Of a stretch of DNA of 64,000 nucleotides, positions 7,352 through 14,884 are shown in pieces; the first letter of the stretch is position 1, and every line of letters starts with the position of its first letter. The notes beneath the pieces are model-generated. The model did not search any database. It saw only the letters and a list, made by a program, of their open reading frames with translations, and had not been told where the DNA came from. The DNA is taken from the IMG/VR virus record IMGVR_UViG_3300044701_003175, positions 62,001 to 126,000 of that record; one strand, written 5' to 3'. Origin of the DNA: a virus. The position numbers and the translations under genes are program-made.

Positions 7352-7759
7352 TTTCTCTTGAATTAAAGGCAAAGGATCAACGTCCTTATTTCCGTATCGC
7401 CATGGGGAGATACGAGCCTCTAGGTGAAGGTGGGGACCAGAACTGTTTCCAGTATTACCTGACAAACCAATAACTTGTCCTTCTTCCACCTTGTTGCCTT
7501 TTTTCACACTTGTCTTGCTTAAGTGTGCGTAGACTGCCCGTACACCTTTGCCATGGTCAATGACCACAGCGGTGCCGTAGGAAGGCCCCCAAGTAACACT
7601 TGGACCAGCCTCTAGTACTTTGCCCTTCTTAACTGCAGAGACTTCAGTCCCCGCTGGGCACGCATAGTCAACTCCCCCGTGGTAGCCAATTTTCCACATC
7701 TTGCCTGGCTTTTTGTAAGGAGTCGTGATTTTGAATTTCTTCGGTAGTGGAGAACCCAC
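7340..7759 (-). CDS. M23 metallopeptidase (lysostaphin-like), compact
   Basis: 139 residues, essentially one domain. HGGVDYACPAGTEV gives the HxxxD zinc ligands, AVYAHLSK the catalytic His, and GPHLHLEAR the HxH motif. No signal peptide. GTG start after GGGAGGAATA. Probably cuts peptide bridges in the wall, as part of the virion or at lysis; one of three M23 enzymes in the window. Confidence 0.9.
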   Translation of the reverse strand: MGSPLPKKFKITTPYKKPGKMWKIGYHGGVDYACPAGTEVSAVKKGKVLEAGPSVTWGPSYGTAVVIDHGKGVRAVYAHLSKTSVKKGNKVEEGQVIGLSGNTGNSSGPHLHLEARISPWRYGNKDVDPLPLIQEKAPE

Positions 7760-7812
7760 TATTCCTCCCGATTGTTGTTCCTATCTTCATATTATCCTCT
7801 GTCAAAAGGAAA

Positions 7813-7852
7813 GCGACTGGGTCGTTTATTATTGACCCAGCCGCTTTTTTTC
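7813..7852. terminator. Bidirectional terminator or insulator hairpin
   Basis: GCGACTGGGTC / GACCCAGCCGC arms around a 10-base loop, followed on plus by TTTTTTT and on minus by TTTCCTTTT. On the minus strand the lone mismatch becomes a G-U pair. It lies between divergent genes, so it more likely blocks minus-strand read-through from the B12 operon. Confidence 0.7.
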
Positions 7853-7937
7853 CTTCTTGTCGGGTAAGGAAACTTATTTGTGAATATTTTAAGGGTATTT
7901 CTAGTCTTTTATATTAAAAAGGTGTAAGTTAAGACTT

Positions 7938-8669
7938 ATGGGAAATGCTCCGATTGAGATAAAGTTTTTAGACATTGTAGGCGACTTGCCTGAAGAGACT
8001 AAGCCATACCCTGCCAAAAAGAACATTCCAAATTGGTATAAAAGTCTTCCTTCTTATATAGATGGTGAACAAGGACAAGTTTATTGGAATGATGTAGGTA
8101 TTAATCAAGGTACAGCGACTGGTAAAAAATGTATGCCTATGTTGGATGCTATGACTGCTGGATACATAATTCCCCTACCCACAGATATAAAAGTTTCAAG
8201 ACAAAATGGTCAGCAGCTGTTTCAATGGCCTGACCACGAAGTGTTGGGGTTTCATCCACCTCTTCAAATGACAACGCACCCGCATGTTGAAAAAAATTCA
8301 AATAACTCAATACCTAAATTTCACTCTCCTTGGACAATAGTTACTCCTCCTGGATATTCTGTTCTCTGTATTGCTCCGCTTAATAGAGACTCAGAACATA
8401 AAATTCTTGAGGCAATCCCTGGGGTTGTAGACACTGACACATACAACCACCCAATTAACTTTCCTTTTTTAATAGACCCGAATTGGACTGGAATAATCCC
8501 TGCTGGATATCCAATGGTTCAAGTAATACCTTTTAAAAGAGAGTCTTTTAAAATGGAGTTTGGTGGCAGAGAAGAATATCTGAAAATGCAGAAAAGCTTT
8601 AGAAGACTAAAAATGAGCTTTTACAATGGATATAAAGACCGATTTTGGTCACGCAAGGAATACAACTAA
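7938..8669 (+). CDS. Paralogue of the halogenase-adjacent protein
   Basis: 243 residues. Shares its layout with the protein at 21618-22322: (I/V)PxWYKxxPxxIDG near the N-terminus, KxCxPxxDxMxxGY, TPPGYSVLxxxPxNR, GxIPAGxPxxQxxPFKR, and the same ending RKEYN/KKEYN. No catalytic motif is known to me. It stands alone on the plus strand among minus-strand genes, behind an insulator hairpin, suggesting independent control. The other copy sits next to a flavin halogenase, so a role in the same chemistry is an inference. Confidence 0.8.
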   Translation: MGNAPIEIKFLDIVGDLPEETKPYPAKKNIPNWYKSLPSYIDGEQGQVYWNDVGINQGTATGKKCMPMLDAMTAGYIIPLPTDIKVSRQNGQQLFQWPDHEVLGFHPPLQMTTHPHVEKNSNNSIPKFHSPWTIVTPPGYSVLCIAPLNRDSEHKILEAIPGVVDTDTYNHPINFPFLIDPNWTGIIPAGYPMVQVIPFKRESFKMEFGGREEYLKMQKSFRRLKMSFYNGYKDRFWSRKEYN

Positions 8670-8765
8670 ACGACGCTTAATTGGGTCAAACTTCTTTGGA
8701 CGCTTTTTAAAAGCCTTTCCACACTTACGACTGTCGTTTGTAATTCTTGCTGTTTTTGCAGCCAT
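8649..8765 (-). CDS. 38-residue highly basic protein
   Basis: MAAKTARITNDSRKCGKAFK then KRPKKFDPIKRRLVVFLA. AGGAG lies just upstream of ATG 8765, and it is the next gene after the cobalamin adenosyltransferase. Its 3' end overlaps the end of the convergent gene 7938-8669. Could bind nucleic acid; function unknown. Confidence 0.5.
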   Translation of the reverse strand: MAAKTARITNDSRKCGKAFKKRPKKFDPIKRRLVVFLA

Positions 8766-8773
8766 GATGCTCC

Positions 8774-9382
8774 TTACGCTATATCGTCACTAAGACGTGT
8801 AGTTTCGTCATCTTTCACCTTAGCACCTGGCTCCCACAATATGTCTCCAGAAGTTCTGTTTTCATATCTTGCTAGAACAAAGAGCAAATCTGACAACCTA
8901 TTAAGGTATTTAGCAGTCATAAGATTTATGCTTCCCCAATGCTCTTCGGCAGCTTTCCAAGTTGCTCGCTCTGCTCTGCGAACTACGGTTCTGGCTACAT
9001 GAAGATCAGCTGATGCTTTAGTTCCAGATGGAAGAACAAATGAACGAAGTGGTTCAAGATTGAAGTTAATTTTATCTATCCACTTTTCTAGGTACTCAAC
9101 TTGTTCCTCTGTAATACGAAGTGGGGTTGTTTTTGAGTCCTCTACTACAGGAGTCGATAAGTCTGCTCCAACATCAAACAAGTGATTTTGTATATTACGC
9201 ATAACTGACATTAACCTGCTGCTAACCATAGAAGACATAGCAACGCCAATAAATGAGTTTGCTTCATCTACTGTTGCGTAAGCTTCAATACGAGAGTCTG
9301 TCTTGGGAACCCTACTAAGGTCTCCAAGAGAGGTTGTCCCCTCGTCTCCAGTCTTTGTATAAATGCGAGTTAGATTTACCAT
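8774..9382 (-). CDS. ATP:cob(I)alamin adenosyltransferase, PduO type
   Basis: 202 residues. The N-terminal YTKTGDEGTTSLGDLSRVPK is the ATP-binding signature, followed by RIEAYATVDEANSFIG, and AERATW/LNRLSDLLF later, all as in PduO-type enzymes. It transfers the adenosyl group of ATP to cob(I)alamin, making adenosylcobalamin, the cofactor of the class II reductase at 26139-28187. ATG 9382 follows AGGACACTA and overlaps the upstream stop (TAATG). Confidence 0.93.
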   Translation of the reverse strand: MVNLTRIYTKTGDEGTTSLGDLSRVPKTDSRIEAYATVDEANSFIGVAMSSMVSSRLMSVMRNIQNHLFDVGADLSTPVVEDSKTTPLRITEEQVEYLEKWIDKINFNLEPLRSFVLPSGTKASADLHVARTVVRRAERATWKAAEEHWGSINLMTAKYLNRLSDLLFVLARYENRTSGDILWEPGAKVKDDETTRLSDDIA

Positions 9383-9528
9383 TAGTGTCCTGTCAGCGAG
9401 CGCCAAATTTGAAGAGTTATCAGATGTGATAAATAAAGTGCAGCCGCATTAAATGCAATGTTTGCAATAACATTCAGCCAAGGACTGACTTTTGTCTGCA
9501 CTTCTAACTTCTCTTCAAGAAGAATCAC
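9382..9528 (-). CDS. 48-residue one-TM protein coupling two B12 genes
   Basis: MILLEEKLEVQTKVSPWLNV then one membrane helix of about 20 residues (VIANIAFNAAALYLSHLITL) and a short basic tail. GTG 9528 overlaps the upstream stop (GTGA) and its stop overlaps the adenosyltransferase start (TAATG), so both neighbours are coupled to it. It may be a membrane tether or partner for B12 uptake; that is inference. Confidence 0.72.
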   Translation of the reverse strand: MILLEEKLEVQTKVSPWLNVIANIAFNAAALYLSHLITLQIWRSLTGH

Positions 9529-9986
9529 GGGAATGGAACCTCTCCATTATCTGCAAATACAAGTCCAAGAGATTCACCTGGATGTAGGTGCACTTGGTCT
9601 ATCCCTGTTTGAGCCCACCCCCACTCACCCTGTAAATCAAAAGGCCAAGGAATGATTTCGTTTTCTTTTACTAAGACTGCCCAATACGACTCTGCTGGTG
9701 GCATATCCGTGCAAGACTCTACTGATGCATCAGGGAACCCACCAAGACGACAGAGCACTGCGCTGCCATACTTTAGAGTTCCCTCGGTTGATAGATTAAC
9801 ACTGCTAAGAAGGTCCAATGCCATGACATCACCTGTGACTGGCACGCATTGCTCTACAACCGCCCCATTATTTAGCGGTCCATAATCAATATATAAATTT
9901 ACGCAATCTGCTTTTGCCTGTTGAGTAAAAGCCAGTATTCCTAGAGCCGAGACAATTAAAACAAATCCTGCTATTAACTTTTTCAC
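9525..9986 (-). CDS. Secreted transcobalamin-like (DUF4430-like) protein
   Basis: 153 residues with a clear signal peptide ending QQAKA, mature part starting DCVNLYIDYG. The order of motifs (VxxDYG, Cys, ALDLL, CRLGGFPD..C, ESYWAVLV, W...G.WGW..TG) resembles actinobacterial secreted proteins with a DUF4430/transcobalamin-like domain. Such proteins are thought to handle cobalamin outside the membrane. Coupled through the 48-residue protein to the adenosyltransferase. The match is from memory of the pattern. Confidence 0.65.
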   Translation of the reverse strand: MKKLIAGFVLIVSALGILAFTQQAKADCVNLYIDYGPLNNGAVVEQCVPVTGDVMALDLLSSVNLSTEGTLKYGSAVLCRLGGFPDASVESCTDMPPAESYWAVLVKENEIIPWPFDLQGEWGWAQTGIDQVHLHPGESLGLVFADNGEVPFP

Positions 9987-10040
9987 TATGCCTTTCTTTA
10001 GTGTTTCTTATTCTTTACACTAACGTACTTAATGTATAAA

Positions 10041-10262
10041 TTAAGAAACATTATCTATAGGTTTCCAAAGGTATTGACCATCCATAAAAGGGTTAAGTTC
10101 GCTTGAGCCCTGATAAACCTGATTGGTTTCTCTATCTATTAAAAGCCATTTCTCTGGACATTTTGTTGTAATTGAAAGAGTGATTGCTTCTGGAAGTGTA
10201 GGAGCAGTGAAACTTCCCCAAGCCTGTGCTATAGACCCGCTTTGGATGTCTCTGTAGTTCAC
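10041..10262 (-). CDS. Hypothetical 73-residue protein
   Basis: GTG 10262 follows the fourth SAS-like copy directly. MNYRDIQSGSIAQAWGSF, a Cys in TTKCPEKW, and an aromatic C-terminus. No recognised family. Between the cytidylyltransferase gene and the B12 operon on the same strand. Confidence 0.6.
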   Translation of the reverse strand: MNYRDIQSGSIAQAWGSFTAPTLPEAITLSITTKCPEKWLLIDRETNQVYQGSSELNPFMDGQYLWKPIDNVS

Positions 10263-10282
10263 TTTTCCGGGCTCCCTTTCCG
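10263..10282 (-). promoter_or_regulatory. SAS-like start-associated sequence, copy 4
   Basis: Minus strand CGGAAAGGGAGCCCGGAAAA then GTG. It fills the whole gap between the TAA of gene 10283-10732 and the start of gene 10041-10262. Confidence 0.7.
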
Positions 10283-10732
10283 TTAACTTCTTCGGACGCG
10301 CTCTATAAGTTCTGTAGAGGAGAAGTTGTGTTTGCGACTATTGTAGTAAATCTCTATGTTGTGAGTTATACAGTAGTCCCTACCTGTGAAGTCTTTACCT
10401 ATGTAGTCTTCCCCGATAATTCGAACATCTATGGGCAATGTCTTAAGTAAGTTGAGCAAGTCTTCTTCAGTCTCATAAATGACAATCTCATCTACATACT
10501 TAACTGCTTTCAGCTGCAACTGACGCTCAATTAAAGACTGTATAGGTTTGCGCTTTTCTGGTCTATCAAGACTTGGGTCTGTTTGAAGAGCGACTATAAG
10601 ATGATCGCATGCGGACTTTGCCTCTTCAAGCATGAGAATGTGACCTGCGTGTAGGAGGTCAAAACAAGAAGCGGTAAAACCAACTTTGTTGTGTTTGAAC
10701 ATACGCTCTAGTTCGAGTAGTGCTGATTCCAT
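10283..10732 (-). CDS. Cytidylyltransferase-like nucleotidyltransferase
   Basis: 149 residues. FDLLHAGHILMLEEAK holds the HxGH motif, and HNFSSTELIERVR the C-terminal ISSTxI-like motif. RIIGEDY resembles the xKGxDY region of sugar- and glycerol-phosphate nucleotidylyltransferases. It would activate a phosphorylated alcohol or sugar with CTP or ATP. A pyruvyltransferase-like gene lies nearby on the other strand, so glycan or cell-surface chemistry is possible. Confidence 0.85.
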   Translation of the reverse strand: MESALLELERMFKHNKVGFTASCFDLLHAGHILMLEEAKSACDHLIVALQTDPSLDRPEKRKPIQSLIERQLQLKAVKYVDEIVIYETEEDLLNLLKTLPIDVRIIGEDYIGKDFTGRDYCITHNIEIYYNSRKHNFSSTELIERVRRS

Positions 10733-11476
10733 TTAATCCTCCAACACTGCTTCTTTAATTTTGCGAAGGACTATGTCTTTTGTTCTAGATTTAGTAAAGG
10801 TTTCATATCTATAAGCTAAAGACTTAAACTTCCCAAAACTGTTCTTTGTGTCAGCAACGCTTTCTGCTAGCTTGTAGATTTCATGAGTCATTTCAAATCG
10901 TTTTAGGTTGACCTTTTTGTCAGTTATAAAACGTGCATATAAAACTGGCTCTTCTGCTAAATGAAACCTGTTTACACCCTTCCGTAGAATCATTTCAACT
11001 AAGCAAGGTCTAAACCACTTTGAGATGTTGAACCTACCTGGTGTAATACTTCCGTAATTCTGGTGGATTGTGTCGTGAAGTATTGGAGGCATTATCTCCA
11101 TCTCGAGGTCTTCTTCAGAGAAGAACACCCAACCTAATGGCATCCAAATAACTTTCCTATCTTCCATAAAAGTTTCCATTGTTCTAGATAAGACAATTTG
11201 ATGCTCTTGAAGAGGAACAAACTTTTGTAAAACAGGGTCAAACTCAAACTTGCTATCTACAACATTTGAAAAGACATAGGTGTTAGAAAACATGTTTTTA
11301 TATGCTGGGCAAAAGAAAATACTATTATTTGGGTCAGCGTCTTCTTTTTTAAACTTCTTTAGAGACTGAGAAACTGGCTCTGGATCGTGGTACATCATGT
11401 TCCAGTCATACCGCTCTTCTGGTCTAATTGGGTAGAATGGAGACCAGTAAACAGTAACTTCGTCTTTGCGTGCCAT
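10733..11476 (-). CDS. Hypothetical 247-residue protein
   Basis: Starts MARKDEVTVYWSPFYPIRPE. Rich in aromatic residues, with several Pro-Trp-Met-Pro turns (VIWMPLGWVFFSEEDLEMEI). No catalytic motif recognised. It overlaps the start of the cytidylyltransferase gene, so the two are co-translated. Loosely reminiscent in size and N-terminus of the 7938/21618 pair, but not clearly related. Confidence 0.65.
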   Translation of the reverse strand: MARKDEVTVYWSPFYPIRPEERYDWNMMYHDPEPVSQSLKKFKKEDADPNNSIFFCPAYKNMFSNTYVFSNVVDSKFEFDPVLQKFVPLQEHQIVLSRTMETFMEDRKVIWMPLGWVFFSEEDLEMEIMPPILHDTIHQNYGSITPGRFNISKWFRPCLVEMILRKGVNRFHLAEEPVLYARFITDKKVNLKRFEMTHEIYKLAESVADTKNSFGKFKSLAYRYETFTKSRTKDIVLRKIKEAVLED

Positions 11477-11501
11477 GTATTTATCATAGTAGAGATTTCA
11501 A

Positions 11502-11523
11502 TTTTCCGGGCTCTCTTTCCGTT
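11502..11523 (-). promoter_or_regulatory. SAS-like start-associated sequence, copy 5 (diverged)
   Basis: Minus strand TAACGGAAAGAGAGCCCGGA then AAATTG, in the divergent gap 11477-11578. One substitution (GGG to GAG) and only a five-codon frame after TTG, so it may be a relic or act at DNA level. Confidence 0.5.
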
Positions 11524-11578
11524 AAAAGCAGCGGCGCGTTGAGAAATTAAGGGTTGGGGAAGAAGGTAGGGTTGTGGA

Positions 11579-12310
11579 GTGATTTATGAGTGGAAAATGG
11601 ATGGGGTTGTCCGAAATTACGGAGATGCCTTAGCTGAGCTAGTTACGCCCCCTTCTGTCTATGCTGCTTGGGCTGCAGATACTGAACACATGTTCTTCCC
11701 TATGGGAAGTGTGATATGTAATGAAATAATGAATGAAACAATTCAAAGAAGATTAAAACCAGTATTTGTTGCATGTGGGTGGCGTGGGGAAGAATTAAAT
11801 CCGACACTAGTTGGGATGTCACAGTTTGTAGGAGCAAGAGGACCACACACCCAAGCAGAACTTGCAAAACATGGGGTAGATGTAGAGGTAACTATGGACC
11901 CTGGTTATGTAGTACCAGACTTACTATCAAAAGCATCTCCAACAGGTCTAGCTATTGTCATTCGTCATATAAAAGACCCCTCTGATTACAACGAATTTAC
12001 AAAGCACGAGTATGGAGCCGATGAAGTCATAAGCGCAGCTATTAATACAATAGATGACACCATTGCGCTAACTCACCAAATCTCTGGCTCAAGATTCGTT
12101 TTGGCGGGTGCTATGCATGCTGCAATTGTGGCTCATGCTTATAACATTCCGTTTGCTCTACTAAACGGACCCTACATCGACTGCCTGCCTAAATGGTATG
12201 ACTGGTTTGCTTCGGTAAACTTAGGAGAGCCAGTCTTCGTCTCAAACGTAGCCGAAGGGCGTAAGTGGTACAACGACAACGTAAGGAATAGGAATACAGA
12301 TGGCATTTGA
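11579..12310 (+). CDS. Polysaccharide pyruvyl transferase-like protein
   Basis: 243 residues. NYGDALAELVT near the start, VGARGPHTQAEL, DPGYVVPDLL, and GSRFVLAGAMHAAIVAHAYN near the end follow the WcaK/polysaccharide pyruvyl transferase pattern (GD, RG, SGRxHxxIxA). Such enzymes put pyruvate ketals on surface sugars. GTG start is weakly supported. The stop overlaps the next gene by 11 bases. Confidence 0.8.
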   Translation: MIYEWKMDGVVRNYGDALAELVTPPSVYAAWAADTEHMFFPMGSVICNEIMNETIQRRLKPVFVACGWRGEELNPTLVGMSQFVGARGPHTQAELAKHGVDVEVTMDPGYVVPDLLSKASPTGLAIVIRHIKDPSDYNEFTKHEYGADEVISAAINTIDDTIALTHQISGSRFVLAGAMHAAIVAHAYNIPFALLNGPYIDCLPKWYDWFASVNLGEPVFVSNVAEGRKWYNDNVRNRNTDGI

Positions 12311-12710
12311 ATACAGCAAAGAAGAATGGATGCGCCATGCCGAATATGAACTTGATTTGGCTGGGGATGAGCCAGCTCTAAAAGAATTTTATTTAAAAAT
12401 GGTAGATCTTTTTACAAACTATCCACACACTGAACACACTTTATATTTTATGCCAGAAGCTTTAGAAAAACTTTTTCGCCATGAAAATCTACGTCATCTA
12501 ACAGAACACCCTAATGAATGGGTAAAAGTTGCAGATGATGTTTGGAGAAATAAAAGAAATCCTCGTGCATTTTCAAACGATGGGGGTATGACAACTGTTA
12601 TGTTCCCAAGATTTCAAGAAAACTCTACAAACAACAACATAAAACTAACTAACACCCCAGAGAATGTGCTTGAGTTGTTTAATAAACTAGGCGAAGTTAA
12701 AAACTTTTAA
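12300..12710 (+). CDS. Hypothetical 136-residue protein
   Basis: MAFEYSKEEWMRHAEYELDL and a mostly helical, acidic first half; Asn-rich end. No family recognised. Co-transcribed with the pyruvyltransferase-like gene; its end overlaps the convergent gene 12707-12946. Confidence 0.65.
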   Translation: MAFEYSKEEWMRHAEYELDLAGDEPALKEFYLKMVDLFTNYPHTEHTLYFMPEALEKLFRHENLRHLTEHPNEWVKVADDVWRNKRNPRAFSNDGGMTTVMFPRFQENSTNNNIKLTNTPENVLELFNKLGEVKNF

Positions 12711-12946
12711 TTAGATTTAGAAGGATAGTTTTCAGCATCATCTGCCCAAAGTAGGTCGAAGATGTTTGATGGCATAGAGTCACCCTTTTTCTGGTGCGCC
12801 TTGAGATGGTCAACCATTTCTTGAGTTGATTCTGCTTTATAGAAGCTATCTATCATGTCACCAAAACTACACATAGTGCAGACCACTCCACCCCGAGCAT
12901 CTGCGTAAACATAAACATCATCGCTAAAAAATCTTGCGTATGCCAT
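12707..12946 (-). CDS. Small actinophage-type protein with CTMC
   Basis: 79 residues: DDVYVYADARGGVVCTMCSF, then a helix EMVDHLKAHQKKGDSMP. This layout (a beta segment, CxxC, then DHLxxHxxxGD) is common in actinophage small proteins of unknown function. AGGAGACA precedes the ATG. Confidence 0.7.
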   Translation of the reverse strand: MAYARFFSDDVYVYADARGGVVCTMCSFGDMIDSFYKAESTQEMVDHLKAHQKKGDSMPSNIFDLLWADDAENYPSKSN

Positions 12947-12955
12947 TACTGTCTC

Positions 12956-13204
12956 CTATTTGCTTTTATTCTCTTTTGATTTTGGTTTAAATTTAGTCAG
13001 CCAAGATTTGTCAGAGTATTTAACCCACTCATACACAAAGATACACCCAGCGATTAGAAGCCCGAGTGAAAGCGACTGCACGATGTAGTAAGTGCTTGGG
13101 TCAATAAGGTATGTGTCCCAAGGGAAGGTATAAGCGACTACTGGAAATGCAATTACATTTCCAAATACAACTGAGATTACGATGCTTTTATATACGTTTG
13201 TCAT
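12956..13204 (-). CDS. Two-TM membrane protein
   Basis: 82 residues with two hydrophobic segments (IVISVVFGNVIAFPVVAYTF and YIVQSLSLGLLIAGCIFVYE) and a basic Lys-rich C-terminus. Next to a secreted NlpC/P60 hydrolase, so a second holin or an anti-holin is possible. Confidence 0.65.
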   Translation of the reverse strand: MTNVYKSIVISVVFGNVIAFPVVAYTFPWDTYLIDPSTYYIVQSLSLGLLIAGCIFVYEWVKYSDKSWLTKFKPKSKENKSK

Positions 13205-13240
13205 TATGTCCTTTCTAATTATTCTTTTATTGTATCGAAT

Positions 13241-14026
13241 TTAATTATTAGTTTCAACAATCCGAGTGTACTTAATTCCACTGCCACCATTGTCTTTAGC
13301 CCAGCCGCTGATAGAGCGTATTTCGGTTCTATCTCCTGGCTTACCGCCAGCATGAATCATCTCATCGGGGCCTACATAGATTCCAATATGGTAGGCGCTT
13401 CCGTAGCTTTTGTGGTTGAAGGACACTAAGTCGCCAATTTTTGGCTCCGTGACAAACTCACCTGAGATTCTTTGCTTTGTTGCACTATGTTCTAGGTCAA
13501 TACCGAGGTGGGCGTATGTCCAGCGAACAAGCCCTGAGCAATCCCAAGACCTTGTAGTGGAGCCAGCAAATACCCAAGGGGTTATGCCAATTTGATTTTT
13601 TACTAAGACAAGAGTCTCGTTTAGGGTTTTAGTGTTTTTGGCTATTTCTTCTAGCCTAGCAATTTCTGCTTCTAGTTCGGCTTGCACTTTTGCAGCCTCT
13701 GCCTCGATGGCAGCTTGCTTACGCTCTGCGTCAGATTTGAGTTTATCTTTTGCAGCTTTTTCCTGAGCCATCCAATCTAAGGAACCAACTAGTGGTGCAT
13801 CCGAGCTAAATATGGGTCCAGCTTGGAGGACTTGTTTTTGTACAGGACCAGAAATAACAGTCTCTCTTTGTACAGGAGAGTTAATAGTTGGAGATAGTTT
13901 TGTTACTTGTCCTGAGATTACTTTGCTGTTAGCTGAGCGATCTACATCCGCTGTGGCCTCCGCGAAAGCAATCGTGGAGCTTGTCGTAATTAATCCAATA
14001 GCAATTACTAATAGAAGCTTTTTCAT
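13241..14026 (-). CDS. Secreted NlpC/P60 peptidase with coiled coil
   Basis: 261 residues. Signal peptide (MKKLLLVIAIGLITTSSTIA), a linker, a coiled coil at ~85-125 (AKDKLKSDAERKQAAIEAEA and on), and a C-terminal NlpC/P60 domain: WDCSGLVRWTY (catalytic Cys), SAYHIGIYVG (His) and MIHAGG. Domain order matches actinobacterial RipA/RpfB-like cell-wall endopeptidases. Export through the Sec route would let it cut the wall before lysis or remodel it. It may derive from a host gene. Confidence 0.88.
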   Translation of the reverse strand: MKKLLLVIAIGLITTSSTIAFAEATADVDRSANSKVISGQVTKLSPTINSPVQRETVISGPVQKQVLQAGPIFSSDAPLVGSLDWMAQEKAAKDKLKSDAERKQAAIEAEAAKVQAELEAEIARLEEIAKNTKTLNETLVLVKNQIGITPWVFAGSTTRSWDCSGLVRWTYAHLGIDLEHSATKQRISGEFVTEPKIGDLVSFNHKSYGSAYHIGIYVGPDEMIHAGGKPGDRTEIRSISGWAKDNGGSGIKYTRIVETNN

Positions 14027-14148
14027 TTGGCGACCTACCTTTCCTTGGTAGTTAGTACTCGGTCGTTGAGTGTTGAGCTATATTCAGTTTTATAGTGGAA
14101 ATTCCATTATAAGCAATTTATTATTTCTTTTTCATAAAATGAACAATA

Positions 14149-14167
14149 ATTTTCAAATATTGAAAAT
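14149..14167. promoter_or_regulatory. AT-rich palindrome, possible operator
   Basis: ATTTTCAA-ATA-TTGAAAAT, in the 180-bp gap upstream of the NlpC/P60 gene. The same gap has TATAAT on the minus strand near 14107-14112. Confidence 0.4.
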
Positions 14168-14206
14168 GTCATTCATCTTTATGTCATTTAAACACTAGCC
14201 TAATTA

Positions 14207-14551
14207 CTACATTTCATCAAGAAAAACCTGAATAAAAGCCCTTTCTTCCTGTGAAAGTAGGTGTTTTAGCTCTAAATACTTCCTGTAATTATGCTCTCGA
14301 AAGTATACAGATTCGCCTTTTGGGGTCAGATTTATCTCTATAAGACCCTTCTGCCATAGGGTATTAGCCGTTTCTCCAACATCAGCTAATTGCATTTTCC
14401 ATAGTTCTGGAAAAAGGTGCTCGCAGTCTGAAGTCACTCTATATACAGGTTCCCCTGTCTCCTCGGAAACTCCATATAACTCTATGGCACCCATCTCTAA
14501 AAAGAGATTGAAAAGATAATCTAACCTGTCTTCACTTGGATTTTCTGACAC
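14207..14551 (-). CDS. Hypothetical 114-residue protein
   Basis: Helical acidic protein (DRLDYLFNLFLEMGAIELYG) with YREHNYRKYLEL. The fold of the first half resembles a winged-helix or adaptor, but no motif is definitive. Two bases downstream of its partner 14554-14859. Confidence 0.6.
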   Translation of the reverse strand: MSENPSEDRLDYLFNLFLEMGAIELYGVSEETGEPVYRVTSDCEHLFPELWKMQLADVGETANTLWQKGLIEINLTPKGESVYFREHNYRKYLELKHLLSQEERAFIQVFLDEM

Positions 14552-14553
14552 TT

Positions 14554-14859
14554 TTACTCTTCTTCGTCAGCGTCAAAATCTAAGTCTTCTAGGTCCATCT
14601 CCTCTGTATTTTCGGGGTCTAATTGAAAAACTATGGTGTCTTCTAAAACATCATGTTCGGTAATAATGAGGGCTACCAATCTAATAGCTTGACGGTCTTT
14701 AAATCCAGCTTTTATAAGTGACTTATAAAGCTCGAACATTTGCATGGCATCTTCGTCCATAGACGAAATACCAAGGTCAACCTCTAGTCTATTGAATAAA
14801 TCGTTAGACTCTGATTCACTCTTTTCCCGAGGTTCTTCGGGAGAGTTTTCCTCACTCAT
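14554..14859 (-). CDS. Hypothetical acidic 101-residue protein
   Basis: Very acidic at both ends (MSEENSPEEPREKSESE; DLEDLDFDADEEE) with a helical middle. No motif. TAAACT stands six bases before ATG 14859, so the start could be leaderless, though the -35 is poor. Confidence 0.6.
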   Translation of the reverse strand: MSEENSPEEPREKSESESNDLFNRLEVDLGISSMDEDAMQMFELYKSLIKAGFKDRQAIRLVALIITEHDVLEDTIVFQLDPENTEEMDLEDLDFDADEEE

Positions 14860-14884
14860 AAATACAGTTTAGACCTGTACTTGT

